In this document: positions 8,620 to 15,320 of the stretch, piece after piece
How the letters are laid out: each line of letters begins with the position of its first letter
Position numbering within the stretch: position 1 is the stretch's first letter
Source of the DNA: JBIOJM01 sp044450785
Lineage (GTDB): Bacteria > Planctomycetota > Planctomycetia > Isosphaerales > Isosphaeraceae
Direction of reading: 5' to 3'
Length of the DNA stretch: 15,448 bases
Assembly: GCA_044450785.1 (NCBI GenBank)
Contig: JBIOJM010000247.1
Location: forward strand, 1 to 15,448
The notes under the pieces: model-generated
Database searches by the model: none
Told to the model about the DNA's origin: nothing
The model's input: only the letters and a program-made list of their open reading frames with translations
Program-made: the position numbers and the translations under genes

Positions 8620-9123
8620 GTGGATAACCCCACCGTCAAGAAGAAGGACAAGCCTTCGGCCAAGGCGGGCGGCCAAGACGTCGATCTCACCCCCCATCCC
8701 CTGGTCTCCAAGCTCATGCCGGACTCGGAGAATGCTCCAGACGTAGTCGTGCTGGAGGGGTATCTTGGTCCATCGAAGCGGGAGGGATCTGTTCGGTTGT
8801 ACCTGGATCTTGCGTTTCGGTCCTGCTTCGAGATCCCGAGGAGCGGGATCATCCACGCCGAGCCGGCTGATCCCTCGAACGAGTCGAAGCCGACGAAGCT
8901 CGTCGTCGACCCGTCCACGAAGCTCGACCTGATTTACACCCTGGAGGCATCGTACTTGAAGGGTACCATCGCGTCGGCCCATTCAGACGGGGCTGGAAAC
9001 CTCGATTTCGCCTCCCCTCGCAGAATCTGCATCGGGACGGGGATACCCGTCACCAAGTTACCGTGCACGGTGATCATCTCGGTGATCCACCTCTGCCAAT
9101 CGTTGAGCGGAATCTGCCAATGA
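8620..9123 (+). CDS. Candidate lanthipeptide (RiPP) precursor with long leader domain and Cys/Ser/Thr-rich C-terminal core
   Basis: A 167-residue protein starting at GTG behind a strong ribosome site. Residues 1-24 are polar and Lys-rich. Residues 25-112 look like a small folded domain (HPLVSKLMPD, VVLEGYLGPS, REGSVRLYLDL, FEIP, LVVDPSTKLDL); I associate the GYLG-S-REG-RLY pattern with small proteins next to HopA1-type genes, from memory only. The tail (about 128-167) differs: hydrophobic, C-terminal CQ, with C137, C149, C159 and C166. Each Cys has a Ser/Thr upstream: S132 (i-5), T145 (i-4), S154 (i-5), S163 (i-3). That is the layout expected of four lanthionine or methyllanthionine rings. 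The next genes encode the kinase, lyase and cyclase that would make them, and a stem-loop follows the stop. No double-Gly leader site is obvious; cleavage might fall near GAG (124-126). It could instead be an unrelated small protein; only context and ring pattern argue otherwise. Confidence 0.68.
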   Translation: MDNPTVKKKDKPSAKAGGQDVDLTPHPLVSKLMPDSENAPDVVVLEGYLGPSKREGSVRLYLDLAFRSCFEIPRSGIIHAEPADPSNESKPTKLVVDPSTKLDLIYTLEASYLKGTIASAHSDGAGNLDFASPRRICIGTGIPVTKLPCTVIISVIHLCQSLSGICQ

Positions 9124-9131
9124 TGAGATAC

Positions 9132-9161
9132 CTGGCGCGTTCCGGCCAGTGCGCGCGCCAG
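9132..9161 (+). promoter_or_regulatory. Stem-loop between precursor and modification genes (candidate attenuator / mRNA stabiliser)
   Basis: CTGGCGCG (9132-9139) pairs perfectly with CGCGCCAG (9154-9161), an 8-bp GC-rich stem with a 14-nt loop, beginning 8 nt after the precursor stop codon. No T-run follows, so it is not a classical intrinsic terminator. In RiPP operons a hairpin here commonly protects the precursor mRNA or lets only part of transcription continue into the enzyme genes; I infer the same role. The remaining 116 nt to the kinase start hold no gene. Confidence 0.6.
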
Positions 9162-9277
9162 AATGATCCGCACGATCGTGAGAGTGTTGAACGAGGTCCC
9201 GGGCGAGCTCAACAGACACCGTCGGTCCCAGGTCTGCGAGCCGGGTCGATTGCACGCGCGTTGCGAGGCATCCGGCG

Positions 9278-10411
9278 ATGCTCAATGTCGATTGCGTAAC
9301 AGATTTCTTGAGAGAACACGGGCTGATCGACAACTCGTGGATCATCGACGGCAGCTTGACGATCCGCAGCGCGGCGCGGCGCAACCGAAACCTGAAAGTC
9401 GAGGGACCCCGAGGCGCCGGCTTCCTGATCAAGCAGCCCGACAATTCTGCGGAGGGGGGCTTTGACACACTCCGCTGTGAGGCGGTCTTCCACCGTTTCT
9501 GCGGCGAGGAACCAGCCGTGGCGCCGATCACACGGATTCTCCCCCGGCTGTTGTTCAGTGACATTGCGGAAGCCGTGTTGGTGTTCGAATTGATCGCCGA
9601 CGCCGGATCCCTCGGCTCGCGATTGGACGCTGGAAACGACCAGGGACTGACAGTCCCGGCAGCGAGGGCGCTCGGACATGCGCTGGGAACGGTCCACCGG
9701 GTTTTGAGCCTGAGTGACTGGATGCAAGATCCACGACTGGCCGGGCTCTCCCGAGCCTTGCCCTGGGCAATGCTGCTCCACAAGCCAGGGCCGGCGCTGC
9801 TCGCAAGCTTGAGCGCTGCCAATTTCCAGACGGTGCGCATCCTTCAGACGGACGAGGGCCTGGGCGATCGCCTCGACCGGCTGGCCCGGCAGTGGCGCCC
9901 GGAAACCGTGATCCATGGTGACATCAAGCTCGACAACATCCTGGTGCGGCCACCGCGCCAGGAACGGGAAACCGCCCCCGTCGAGCTCTGGATCGCGGAT
10001 TGGGAGACGGTCCGGATCGGCGATCCGGCCTGGGACCTGGCCGGGGCCCTGCAGGACTTCCTGGTCTTCTGGGTCAGCTCGATGCCGGTGTCAGGCGAGC
10101 TGACCGTCGAGCAGATGATCGCGGAGGCGCGCGTGCCGCTCGAGGCGTTGCGGGGTGCGATGCGCGCGCTTTGGTCCGGCTACCGAGCGGGGGCAGGTCT
10201 GGGCCCCGCTGATGCGGACGGCTTGCTGCTTCGGGCCGTGTCGTTTTCGGCCGCCCGACTCATCCAGTCGGTCTATGAGATTTCGTACGAGGCTGATCGC
10301 CTGGACGGGCACTCGGTCGTCCTGCTCCAAATCGCTGCGAACCTGCTGGCCGAACCCGAGCTCGGCCAGGTCCAGCTCTACGGCATTCCCCTCGGCTGGC
10401 CCGTGCTATGA
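9278..10411 (+). CDS. APH-fold phosphotransferase, candidate class V-type lanthipeptide Ser/Thr kinase
   Basis: A 377-residue kinase of the aminoglycoside phosphotransferase/choline kinase fold. Visible features: RNRNLKV (35-41) leading to the nucleotide-binding Lys in GFLIKQ (K52); the catalytic Brenner motif HGDIKLDN (213-220, catalytic D215, N220); and the metal-binding DWE (241-243). In class V lanthipeptide (lexapeptide, cacaoidin, pristinin A3) and thioamitide (thioviridamide) clusters, such a kinase pairs with a HopA1-like protein: the kinase phosphorylates Ser/Thr of the precursor and the partner removes phosphate. The neighbour here is exactly such a protein and the two genes overlap by ATGA at 10408-10411, so joint action is likely. 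ATG 9278 is the only normal start after the in-frame stop at 9188; its ribosome site (GAGG, 9265-9268) is weak. Antibiotic resistance is less likely given this context. It should act in the cytoplasm. Confidence 0.85.
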   Translation: MLNVDCVTDFLREHGLIDNSWIIDGSLTIRSAARRNRNLKVEGPRGAGFLIKQPDNSAEGGFDTLRCEAVFHRFCGEEPAVAPITRILPRLLFSDIAEAVLVFELIADAGSLGSRLDAGNDQGLTVPAARALGHALGTVHRVLSLSDWMQDPRLAGLSRALPWAMLLHKPGPALLASLSAANFQTVRILQTDEGLGDRLDRLARQWRPETVIHGDIKLDNILVRPPRQERETAPVELWIADWETVRIGDPAWDLAGALQDFLVFWVSSMPVSGELTVEQMIAEARVPLEALRGAMRALWSGYRAGAGLGPADADGLLLRAVSFSAARLIQSVYEISYEADRLDGHSVVLLQIAANLLAEPELGQVQLYGIPLGWPVL

Positions 10412-12756
10412 TCCCAATCCACGACGACCTGCTCACGGTCTTGGACGCAGTGGAGATCGAATCTCCGGCCCGCTACCTTCTGCTCGGTGAGCCGCACGAA
10501 GTTCCGGGCGCGGGTCCGGCCGGCCCGTCCCCAAGAGCCGAGCCGACAGGGCTGATGTCGGCGCTGGCAGGCGATTTATACGAGCGGCTTTACCTTCGTC
10601 CCACCGATTTGATAAGTCAGCCTCGCGCCGATGTCGTTTCCCAGCGCGACCTGATGGCCGCCCTCTCGGCTGCCAACACCGGACGGGGCACCTGGGAGCC
10701 GGGATGGTCGGTCCGCCGTGTCGACGAGGATGGGACGGTCGTCGTGGTCAAGGACGGCGTTGGGTTCTGGGTCTCGGCGACGGGTTTGCGTACCGCCGAC
10801 GGTCCGATCCGGCCGGGCGGAAAGTGGCGCGTTAGCGTTGCCAAGGAGCTGCGCCACCTGATTCCGGGCTATTATGTTGCGATCGGCGACGAGGAGGAAC
10901 GAGCCGACGATGGCGAAAGAGAGGTCGAACCGATGATCCGCTACTACTGGCACCTGATGCCTGGTGCCGCGGTGCCGTTCGTGGCAGCGGTCACATCGCT
11001 CCTGAACGCGTCCCAGGTCCCTTTTCGTGTCAAGGTACTCAGCGACCCGAACACATATCATCGGGCTGACGCCGGCGTCCTCTATGCGCGCCGGCGATAC
11101 GTCGCGCGGATCGGCGAAATCCTTGCCCGCATCCACTCGACAATCGGATCTGGGCTTCGCCCCGAAGTGCCCCTTTTCACCAGGCGGCTGGCTGACGGGC
11201 TGGGGTTCGCGGAGGACCCAATCAACTCCTTGAGCTTCGGTCAACACCGATGCCAGCTTGCGGCACAGGCCATGTGGCGTTCGTTCGCTCTGGGCGAAAT
11301 CGACCGGGACGCCCGCGTCGCCGCCTTGGCGTCGGCGTATCTCGAGGAGGGCCTCGATCCGCTCCGACCTCATCTCGGGCCCGGCTCGCACGATGACGAC
11401 GATCTCCAACTGTCGCTCCCCGCGGCAACCGCCGTTCGGTCGTTCTCCGACGGTCTGAGATCGGAAGCCGCAGCCACGATCAGCTCGGCGCTCACGTCGC
11501 CAATCCCACCGCTCGAGGCCGCCGCCCGCATCGGACATGCGCTGTGTCGGTCGGCCTACTGGGACCGCGGAGGCCGGCTTTGCAATTGGATGGGCCGGTC
11601 AGTGACAGAGGTATCGGAATTCGGAGGCCCGATCACGCCGGCGGCGGCGGCGTGCGGGCCCGACCTCTACGCCGGCTCCGCCGGCATCGCGCTGTATCTG
11701 GCGCAACTTCACGCAGTGACCGGCGACACCGAGTTCAAGCGGACGGCGCTCGGGGCGATCGAGCGCTCGATCCATCAGCTCAAGTGCTCGTCTCCCACCG
11801 AGCCGGTCCCCCCGCTCTCCTTCTTCTGCGGCCACCTCGGCGTGGCTTATGCTGGCCAAAGAGTGGAGGACCTGACCGGGCACGACGAGGTCAACTCGCA
11901 GGCGGGATCAATCCTCGACCGCGTTGTCGAGGCAGCGTCTTCGCCCCACCTGCTCGATGTGATCAGTGGGAACGCCGGGGCGATCCCCGCCCTCCTTTCG
12001 CTGGGCGGGGCTCCTGGGCTCGAGCGTTGCCACGAGCTGGCGATCACCCTGGGAGAAGAGCTCTGTCGGACCGCTCTTCGCCAGGGCTCGGCTTGCGCCT
12101 GGGAGCCTGAGGCCGCGTCGGGCCCCGGGGTGGGGCCTGTCCCGCTGACCGGCCTGTCCCACGGCGCCGCCGGCATCGGCCTGGCTCTCTTCGAGCTGCA
12201 CGCGGCAACCGGCCGGCCCGACTTCCTGGAAACCGCCCGCGGGGCATTCGCCTACGAAGACTCGCTATTCGATCCGCGGCAGGGCAACTGGCCCGATCTG
12301 CGCCGCTCCTCCCAGCCCCCGCGCTTCGCTCGTACCTGGTGCCACGGTGCCCCCGGAATTGCCCTGTCCCGGCTGCGCGCAGGCATGCTTGACCCGGATC
12401 GCCAGGAAGACCACCTCGCCATGGCCCGAGTCGCGATCGCCACGACCCTGGAAGCGATCGAGCAGAATCTCGGAGAGTCGAGGTCTGATGCAACCCTCTG
12501 CCACGGCCTGTCGGGGCTAGGCGAGGTTGTCTTGATTGCCAGCCAGTTGCTGGACAAAACAGACTCTCAGGGCCGAGCCTTCGTCTTGGCTCACGCTCTC
12601 CTTGATCGACACGCGTCCTCGGGCGACTGGCCCTCGGGCGTCCCTTCCGGCGGCCCCAATCCTTCGTTGATGCTGGGTCTCGCGGGAATCGGTTACTGGC
12701 TGCTCCGTCTGCACGACCCGGCGAAAGTTCCTCCCTTCCTCTTGCTCATCCCCTGA
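10408..12756 (+). CDS. HopA1-LanC fusion: candidate bifunctional phospho-Ser/Thr lyase and lanthionine cyclase
   Basis: A 782-residue, two-domain cytoplasmic enzyme. The first half (about 50-300) is a HopA1 domain: RYYWHL (178-183), PFRVKVL (205-211), FTRRLADGLG (257-266) and SFGQHRC (276-282). In class V lanthipeptide and thioamitide pathways this fold is the lyase that eliminates phosphate from pSer/pThr. The second half (about 360-782) is a LanC cyclase with zinc ligands C645 (WCHGAPG), C698 and H699 (LCHGLSG), acid/base candidates H585 (LSHGAAG) and D517 (DVISGNAG), and C474-G-H. SLFDPRQGNWPDLR before the first ligand is the wording of class II LanM C-termini. A LanM dehydratase domain is absent; HopA1 takes its place. 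No Shine-Dalgarno precedes the start; the ATGA overlap implies coupled translation and about 1:1 output with the kinase. Alternative: the LanC half could add other thiols, but an intact zinc site favours ring closure. Confidence 0.88.
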   Translation: MIPIHDDLLTVLDAVEIESPARYLLLGEPHEVPGAGPAGPSPRAEPTGLMSALAGDLYERLYLRPTDLISQPRADVVSQRDLMAALSAANTGRGTWEPGWSVRRVDEDGTVVVVKDGVGFWVSATGLRTADGPIRPGGKWRVSVAKELRHLIPGYYVAIGDEEERADDGEREVEPMIRYYWHLMPGAAVPFVAAVTSLLNASQVPFRVKVLSDPNTYHRADAGVLYARRRYVARIGEILARIHSTIGSGLRPEVPLFTRRLADGLGFAEDPINSLSFGQHRCQLAAQAMWRSFALGEIDRDARVAALASAYLEEGLDPLRPHLGPGSHDDDDLQLSLPAATAVRSFSDGLRSEAAATISSALTSPIPPLEAAARIGHALCRSAYWDRGGRLCNWMGRSVTEVSEFGGPITPAAAACGPDLYAGSAGIALYLAQLHAVTGDTEFKRTALGAIERSIHQLKCSSPTEPVPPLSFFCGHLGVAYAGQRVEDLTGHDEVNSQAGSILDRVVEAASSPHLLDVISGNAGAIPALLSLGGAPGLERCHELAITLGEELCRTALRQGSACAWEPEAASGPGVGPVPLTGLSHGAAGIGLALFELHAATGRPDFLETARGAFAYEDSLFDPRQGNWPDLRRSSQPPRFARTWCHGAPGIALSRLRAGMLDPDRQEDHLAMARVAIATTLEAIEQNLGESRSDATLCHGLSGLGEVVLIASQLLDKTDSQGRAFVLAHALLDRHASSGDWPSGVPSGGPNPSLMLGLAGIGYWLLRLHDPAKVPPFLLLIP

Positions 12757-12765
12757 CAGAAAGCG

Positions 12766-14820
12766 ATGGGATTCGTGATGAAATCACCGTGGATTCGACT
12801 CGTGTTCAGCTCGTCTCTCTGCTTGGCCTGCCTTGGCGACTCGTCTCGGGCGGCCGACCCGGTCGCCAGACGTTCGGGTATTGATCGCTCCGGCTTTGAT
12901 AGGTCGGTGCGTCCCCAGGATGACTTCTTCCGGTACGTCAACGGCGGCTGGATCACGCGAACGGAGATCCCGGCCGATCACCCGGTCTACGGCTCGTTCT
13001 TCCAGCTCAGAGACAAGAGCGAGTCCGACCTCCGCGCGATCATCGAGGAGGCGGCCGCGAAGACCGACAGCCCTGATGGGTCGGATGCCCGTAGGATCGG
13101 TGTTCTCTACGCCAGCTTCATGGACCAGGCGCGCGCCGACCGGCTCGGGCTCGGGCCGATCAAGGTGGATTTCGCCGCGATCGATGCCGTAACCGGCAAG
13201 GGCGCGTTCGTACGCGCCATGGCGTCACTCCAGCGCGACGGTGCCACCGGGCTCTTCGGCGGGTTCGTCAACACCGACGCCAGGCGATCGGACCGCTACA
13301 TCGTGTATTTGAACCAAGCGGGGATCAGCCTGCCCGACGAATCGTACTATCGCGAGGCGAAGTTCAAGCCGATCCGCGAGCAATATCTGGCCCATCTCGA
13401 AAAAATGTTCAAGCTCGCGGGCATCCCGGATCCGACGACCGCGGCCGCGCGGGTGATGGCGGTCGAGACCGGGCTCGCGAGTCACCACTGGGACCGAGTC
13501 AAGAGTCGCGACCGAATCCTCACCTACAACAAGGTCGACCGCAAGGCGCTGGGCGCGCTGGCGCCGGGCTTCGACTGGAACGGCTGGCTCCAGGCCTTCG
13601 GCTCCGCGTCGATCGAGGAGCTCGTCGTCAGGCAGCCAGACTATCTCACAGCGATGAGCAAGATGCTCGACCAGGTCCCACTCGACGACTGGAAGATCTG
13701 GCTGAAGTGGCAGGTGCTGCACACGGCGGCGCCTCTCTTGAGCAAGCCGTTCGTCGACGAGAACTTCGCCTTCTTCGAGCGGACCCTGACGGGTACTCCC
13801 GAGATCCGCCCGCGCTGGAAGCGCGGCGTGGAGATCGTCGAGCGGGGCATGGGCGAGGCGGTCGGCAAGATTTACGTGGCCAAGCACTTCCCGCCGGCCG
13901 CCAAGGCCCGCATGAAAGAGCTCGTCGGCCACCTCATCGAAGCCTATCGCGAGGATATCTCCGCTCTCGAGTGGATGACCCCCGAAACCCGCAAGCGGGC
14001 GCTCGAAAAGCTCGCCAAGTTCAACCCGAAGATCGGCTACACCGACAAGTGGCGCGACTACTCCAAGCTCGTGCTCGTCCAGGGCGATCTCGTCGTCAAC
14101 GTTCGCCGGACGAGCGAGTTCGAGGTCGCGCGCAACCTCGCCAAGCTCGGCAAGCCGGTCGACCGTACCGAATGGGGCATGACACCGCAGACGGTCAATG
14201 CCTACTACAATCCCGGGATGAACGAGATCGTCTTTCCGGCGGCGATCCTCCAGCCCCCGTTCTTCGACATGGAGGCCGACGACGCGGTGAACTACGGCGC
14301 GATCGGCGCGGTCATCGGCCATGAGATCGGCCACGGCTTCGACGACCAGGGCTCGAAGTCCGATGGCGACGGCAACTTGATCGACTGGTGGACCGACCCC
14401 GACCGCAAGAAATTCGAGGCACGGACCAAGATGCTGATCGATCAATACAACGAGTTCGAGCCGGCCCAGTTGCCCGGTCAAAAGGTTAACGGAGCGCTCA
14501 CGATCGGCGAGAACATCGGCGACCTGGGCGGGCTGTCGATCGCCTACAAGGCTTATCGAAAATCATTAGAGAGCCGGGAGGCCGCCGTCATCGATGGTCT
14601 GACCGGCGACCAGCGGTTCTTTCTCGGCTGGGGACTGGCCTGGCGGAGCAAGGCCCGCGACGCCTTTCTCGCCCGGATGTTGGCCACCAATCCCCATTCG
14701 CCGCCGGAGTTCCGCTGCAACGGCGTCCTGCGCAACCTTCCCGAATTCTATGCCGCCTTTGGCGTCAAGGAGGGTGACAAGCTCTGGCTGGCCCCTGAAC
14801 GACGAGTGAGGATCTGGTGA
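12766..14820 (+). CDS. M13 (neprilysin/PepO-like) zinc metallopeptidase, exported; candidate processing protease
   Basis: A 684-residue M13 peptidase of full family length. An N-terminal signal peptide (basic K6/R11, hydrophobic 12-23, likely cut after SRA at residue 29) sends it out of the cytoplasm. Family marks follow: DDFFRYVNGGW (52-62), substrate-binding NAYY (478-481), zinc motif HEIGH (519-523, catalytic E520), third ligand and partner in ENIGD (E582, D586), and a C-terminal Arg/Trp end. M13 enzymes cleave peptides of up to about 40-50 residues at the amino side of hydrophobic residues. The gene starts 9 nt after the HopA1-LanC stop on the same strand, so it is probably co-transcribed, making it a candidate to remove the leader or trim the modified peptide outside the cytoplasm. 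Equally, it may be a general oligopeptidase that happens to be adjacent. ATG 12778 is an alternative start that keeps the signal peptide; neither has a strong ribosome site. Confidence 0.93.
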   Translation: MGFVMKSPWIRLVFSSSLCLACLGDSSRAADPVARRSGIDRSGFDRSVRPQDDFFRYVNGGWITRTEIPADHPVYGSFFQLRDKSESDLRAIIEEAAAKTDSPDGSDARRIGVLYASFMDQARADRLGLGPIKVDFAAIDAVTGKGAFVRAMASLQRDGATGLFGGFVNTDARRSDRYIVYLNQAGISLPDESYYREAKFKPIREQYLAHLEKMFKLAGIPDPTTAAARVMAVETGLASHHWDRVKSRDRILTYNKVDRKALGALAPGFDWNGWLQAFGSASIEELVVRQPDYLTAMSKMLDQVPLDDWKIWLKWQVLHTAAPLLSKPFVDENFAFFERTLTGTPEIRPRWKRGVEIVERGMGEAVGKIYVAKHFPPAAKARMKELVGHLIEAYREDISALEWMTPETRKRALEKLAKFNPKIGYTDKWRDYSKLVLVQGDLVVNVRRTSEFEVARNLAKLGKPVDRTEWGMTPQTVNAYYNPGMNEIVFPAAILQPPFFDMEADDAVNYGAIGAVIGHEIGHGFDDQGSKSDGDGNLIDWWTDPDRKKFEARTKMLIDQYNEFEPAQLPGQKVNGALTIGENIGDLGGLSIAYKAYRKSLESREAAVIDGLTGDQRFFLGWGLAWRSKARDAFLARMLATNPHSPPEFRCNGVLRNLPEFYAAFGVKEGDKLWLAPERRVRIW

Positions 14821-14832
14821 GGAAGGTTCCGA

Positions 14833-15240
14833 TTACCTCGAACCCAGCGGTTTCGGCCGCCGTCTCTGCTCGCGGAGAAAGACGTACAACTGCTCGACCT
14901 CCGCCGGCGACAGCGGCTGCGTGCGCATCAAGTTCATCACCAGGGGCGCGACCGCGCCTCCACACAGCTTGTCCGCCAGCCCCTGCAGGCGCCGGCGAAT
15001 CAGCTCCTCGCGGTCGATCGTCGCCGCGAACACGAGCACGCCCTCACCCGGGTCATGCCGGGCGAACCCCTTCCGCTCCAGCCGGCCCAGCAGGTTCTGC
15101 ACGGTCGCATAATGCGCCTCGCCGCCGCCTGGGTAGAGTGCGTCGGTGATCTGCCGGCGCGTCGCCTCACCCAGATCCCACAGCACCTGGAGGATCGCCA
15201 GCTCCGTGTCGGTCACATCGTCGGTGGAATGACGCGCCAT
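14833..15240 (-). CDS. BlaI/MecI/CopY-family transcriptional repressor
   Basis: A 135-residue winged-helix repressor. The N-terminal half has the family pattern: VTDTELAILQVLWDLGEATRRQITDAL split over residues 9-35, the recognition-helix region HYATVQNLLGRLERKGF (43-59), then the wing. The C-terminal half (residues 77-125) is the helical dimerisation part with SPAEVEQL. Such dimers bind palindromes and are released by proteolysis through a BlaR1/MecR1 M56 sensor, normally encoded just downstream. Here the downstream neighbour is instead the convergent M13 gene, whose stop lies 12 bp away, so no co-oriented sensor follows. The start at 15240 is chosen over ATG 15243 because AGGGG stands 6 nt before it. 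Longer in-frame extension to 15423 runs through the repeat element and is not credible. Its target is unknown; its own promoter region carries palindromes. Confidence 0.88.
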   Translation of the reverse strand: MARHSTDDVTDTELAILQVLWDLGEATRRQITDALYPGGGEAHYATVQNLLGRLERKGFARHDPGEGVLVFAATIDREELIRRRLQGLADKLCGGAVAPLVMNLMRTQPLSPAEVEQLYVFLREQRRRPKPLGSR

Positions 15241-15283
15241 CATTTGCCCCTGATGGGACTTCAAATCGAAGACTGACAGGCCA

Positions 15284-15300
15284 CTAGGCAGATTGCCTAG
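15284..15300. repeat. Perfect 7-bp inverted repeat upstream of the repressor gene
   Basis: CTAGGCA (15284-15290), 3 nt, TGCCTAG (15294-15300). It lies about 44 bp upstream of the BlaI-type start, where an autoregulatory operator would be expected. It may equally be part of the repeat element that begins just to its right. It does not contain the TACA/TGTA core of the known BlaI/MecI operators. Confidence 0.55.
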
Positions 15301-15320
15301 GATCATGCTAAGGAACAGGT

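Noticed and set aside
9132..9161. Hairpin as an intrinsic terminator
   Set aside because: No T-run follows the stem, and two further operon genes lie downstream; attenuation or mRNA protection fits better.
9163..9465. Second small precursor gene in the gap before the kinase
   Set aside because: The frame is Arg-rich, overlaps the kinase start in another frame, has no ribosome site and no core-like tail.
9278..10411. Aminoglycoside resistance phosphotransferase
   Set aside because: The fold matches, but the ATGA overlap with a HopA1-LanC gene and the small Cys-tailed gene upstream point to a peptide-modifying kinase.
10408..11400. Type III secretion effector (the HopA1 name)
   Set aside because: No secretion system or chaperone is present, and the domain is fused to a LanC cyclase; HopA1-like proteins serve as lyases in RiPP clusters.
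13225..14481. Long open frame (418 codons) on the minus strand opposite the M13 peptidase
   Set aside because: It lies wholly antisense to a gene with complete family motifs, has Arg/Leu/Asp/Val-rich composition typical of the complement of GC-rich coding DNA, and no recognisable domain.
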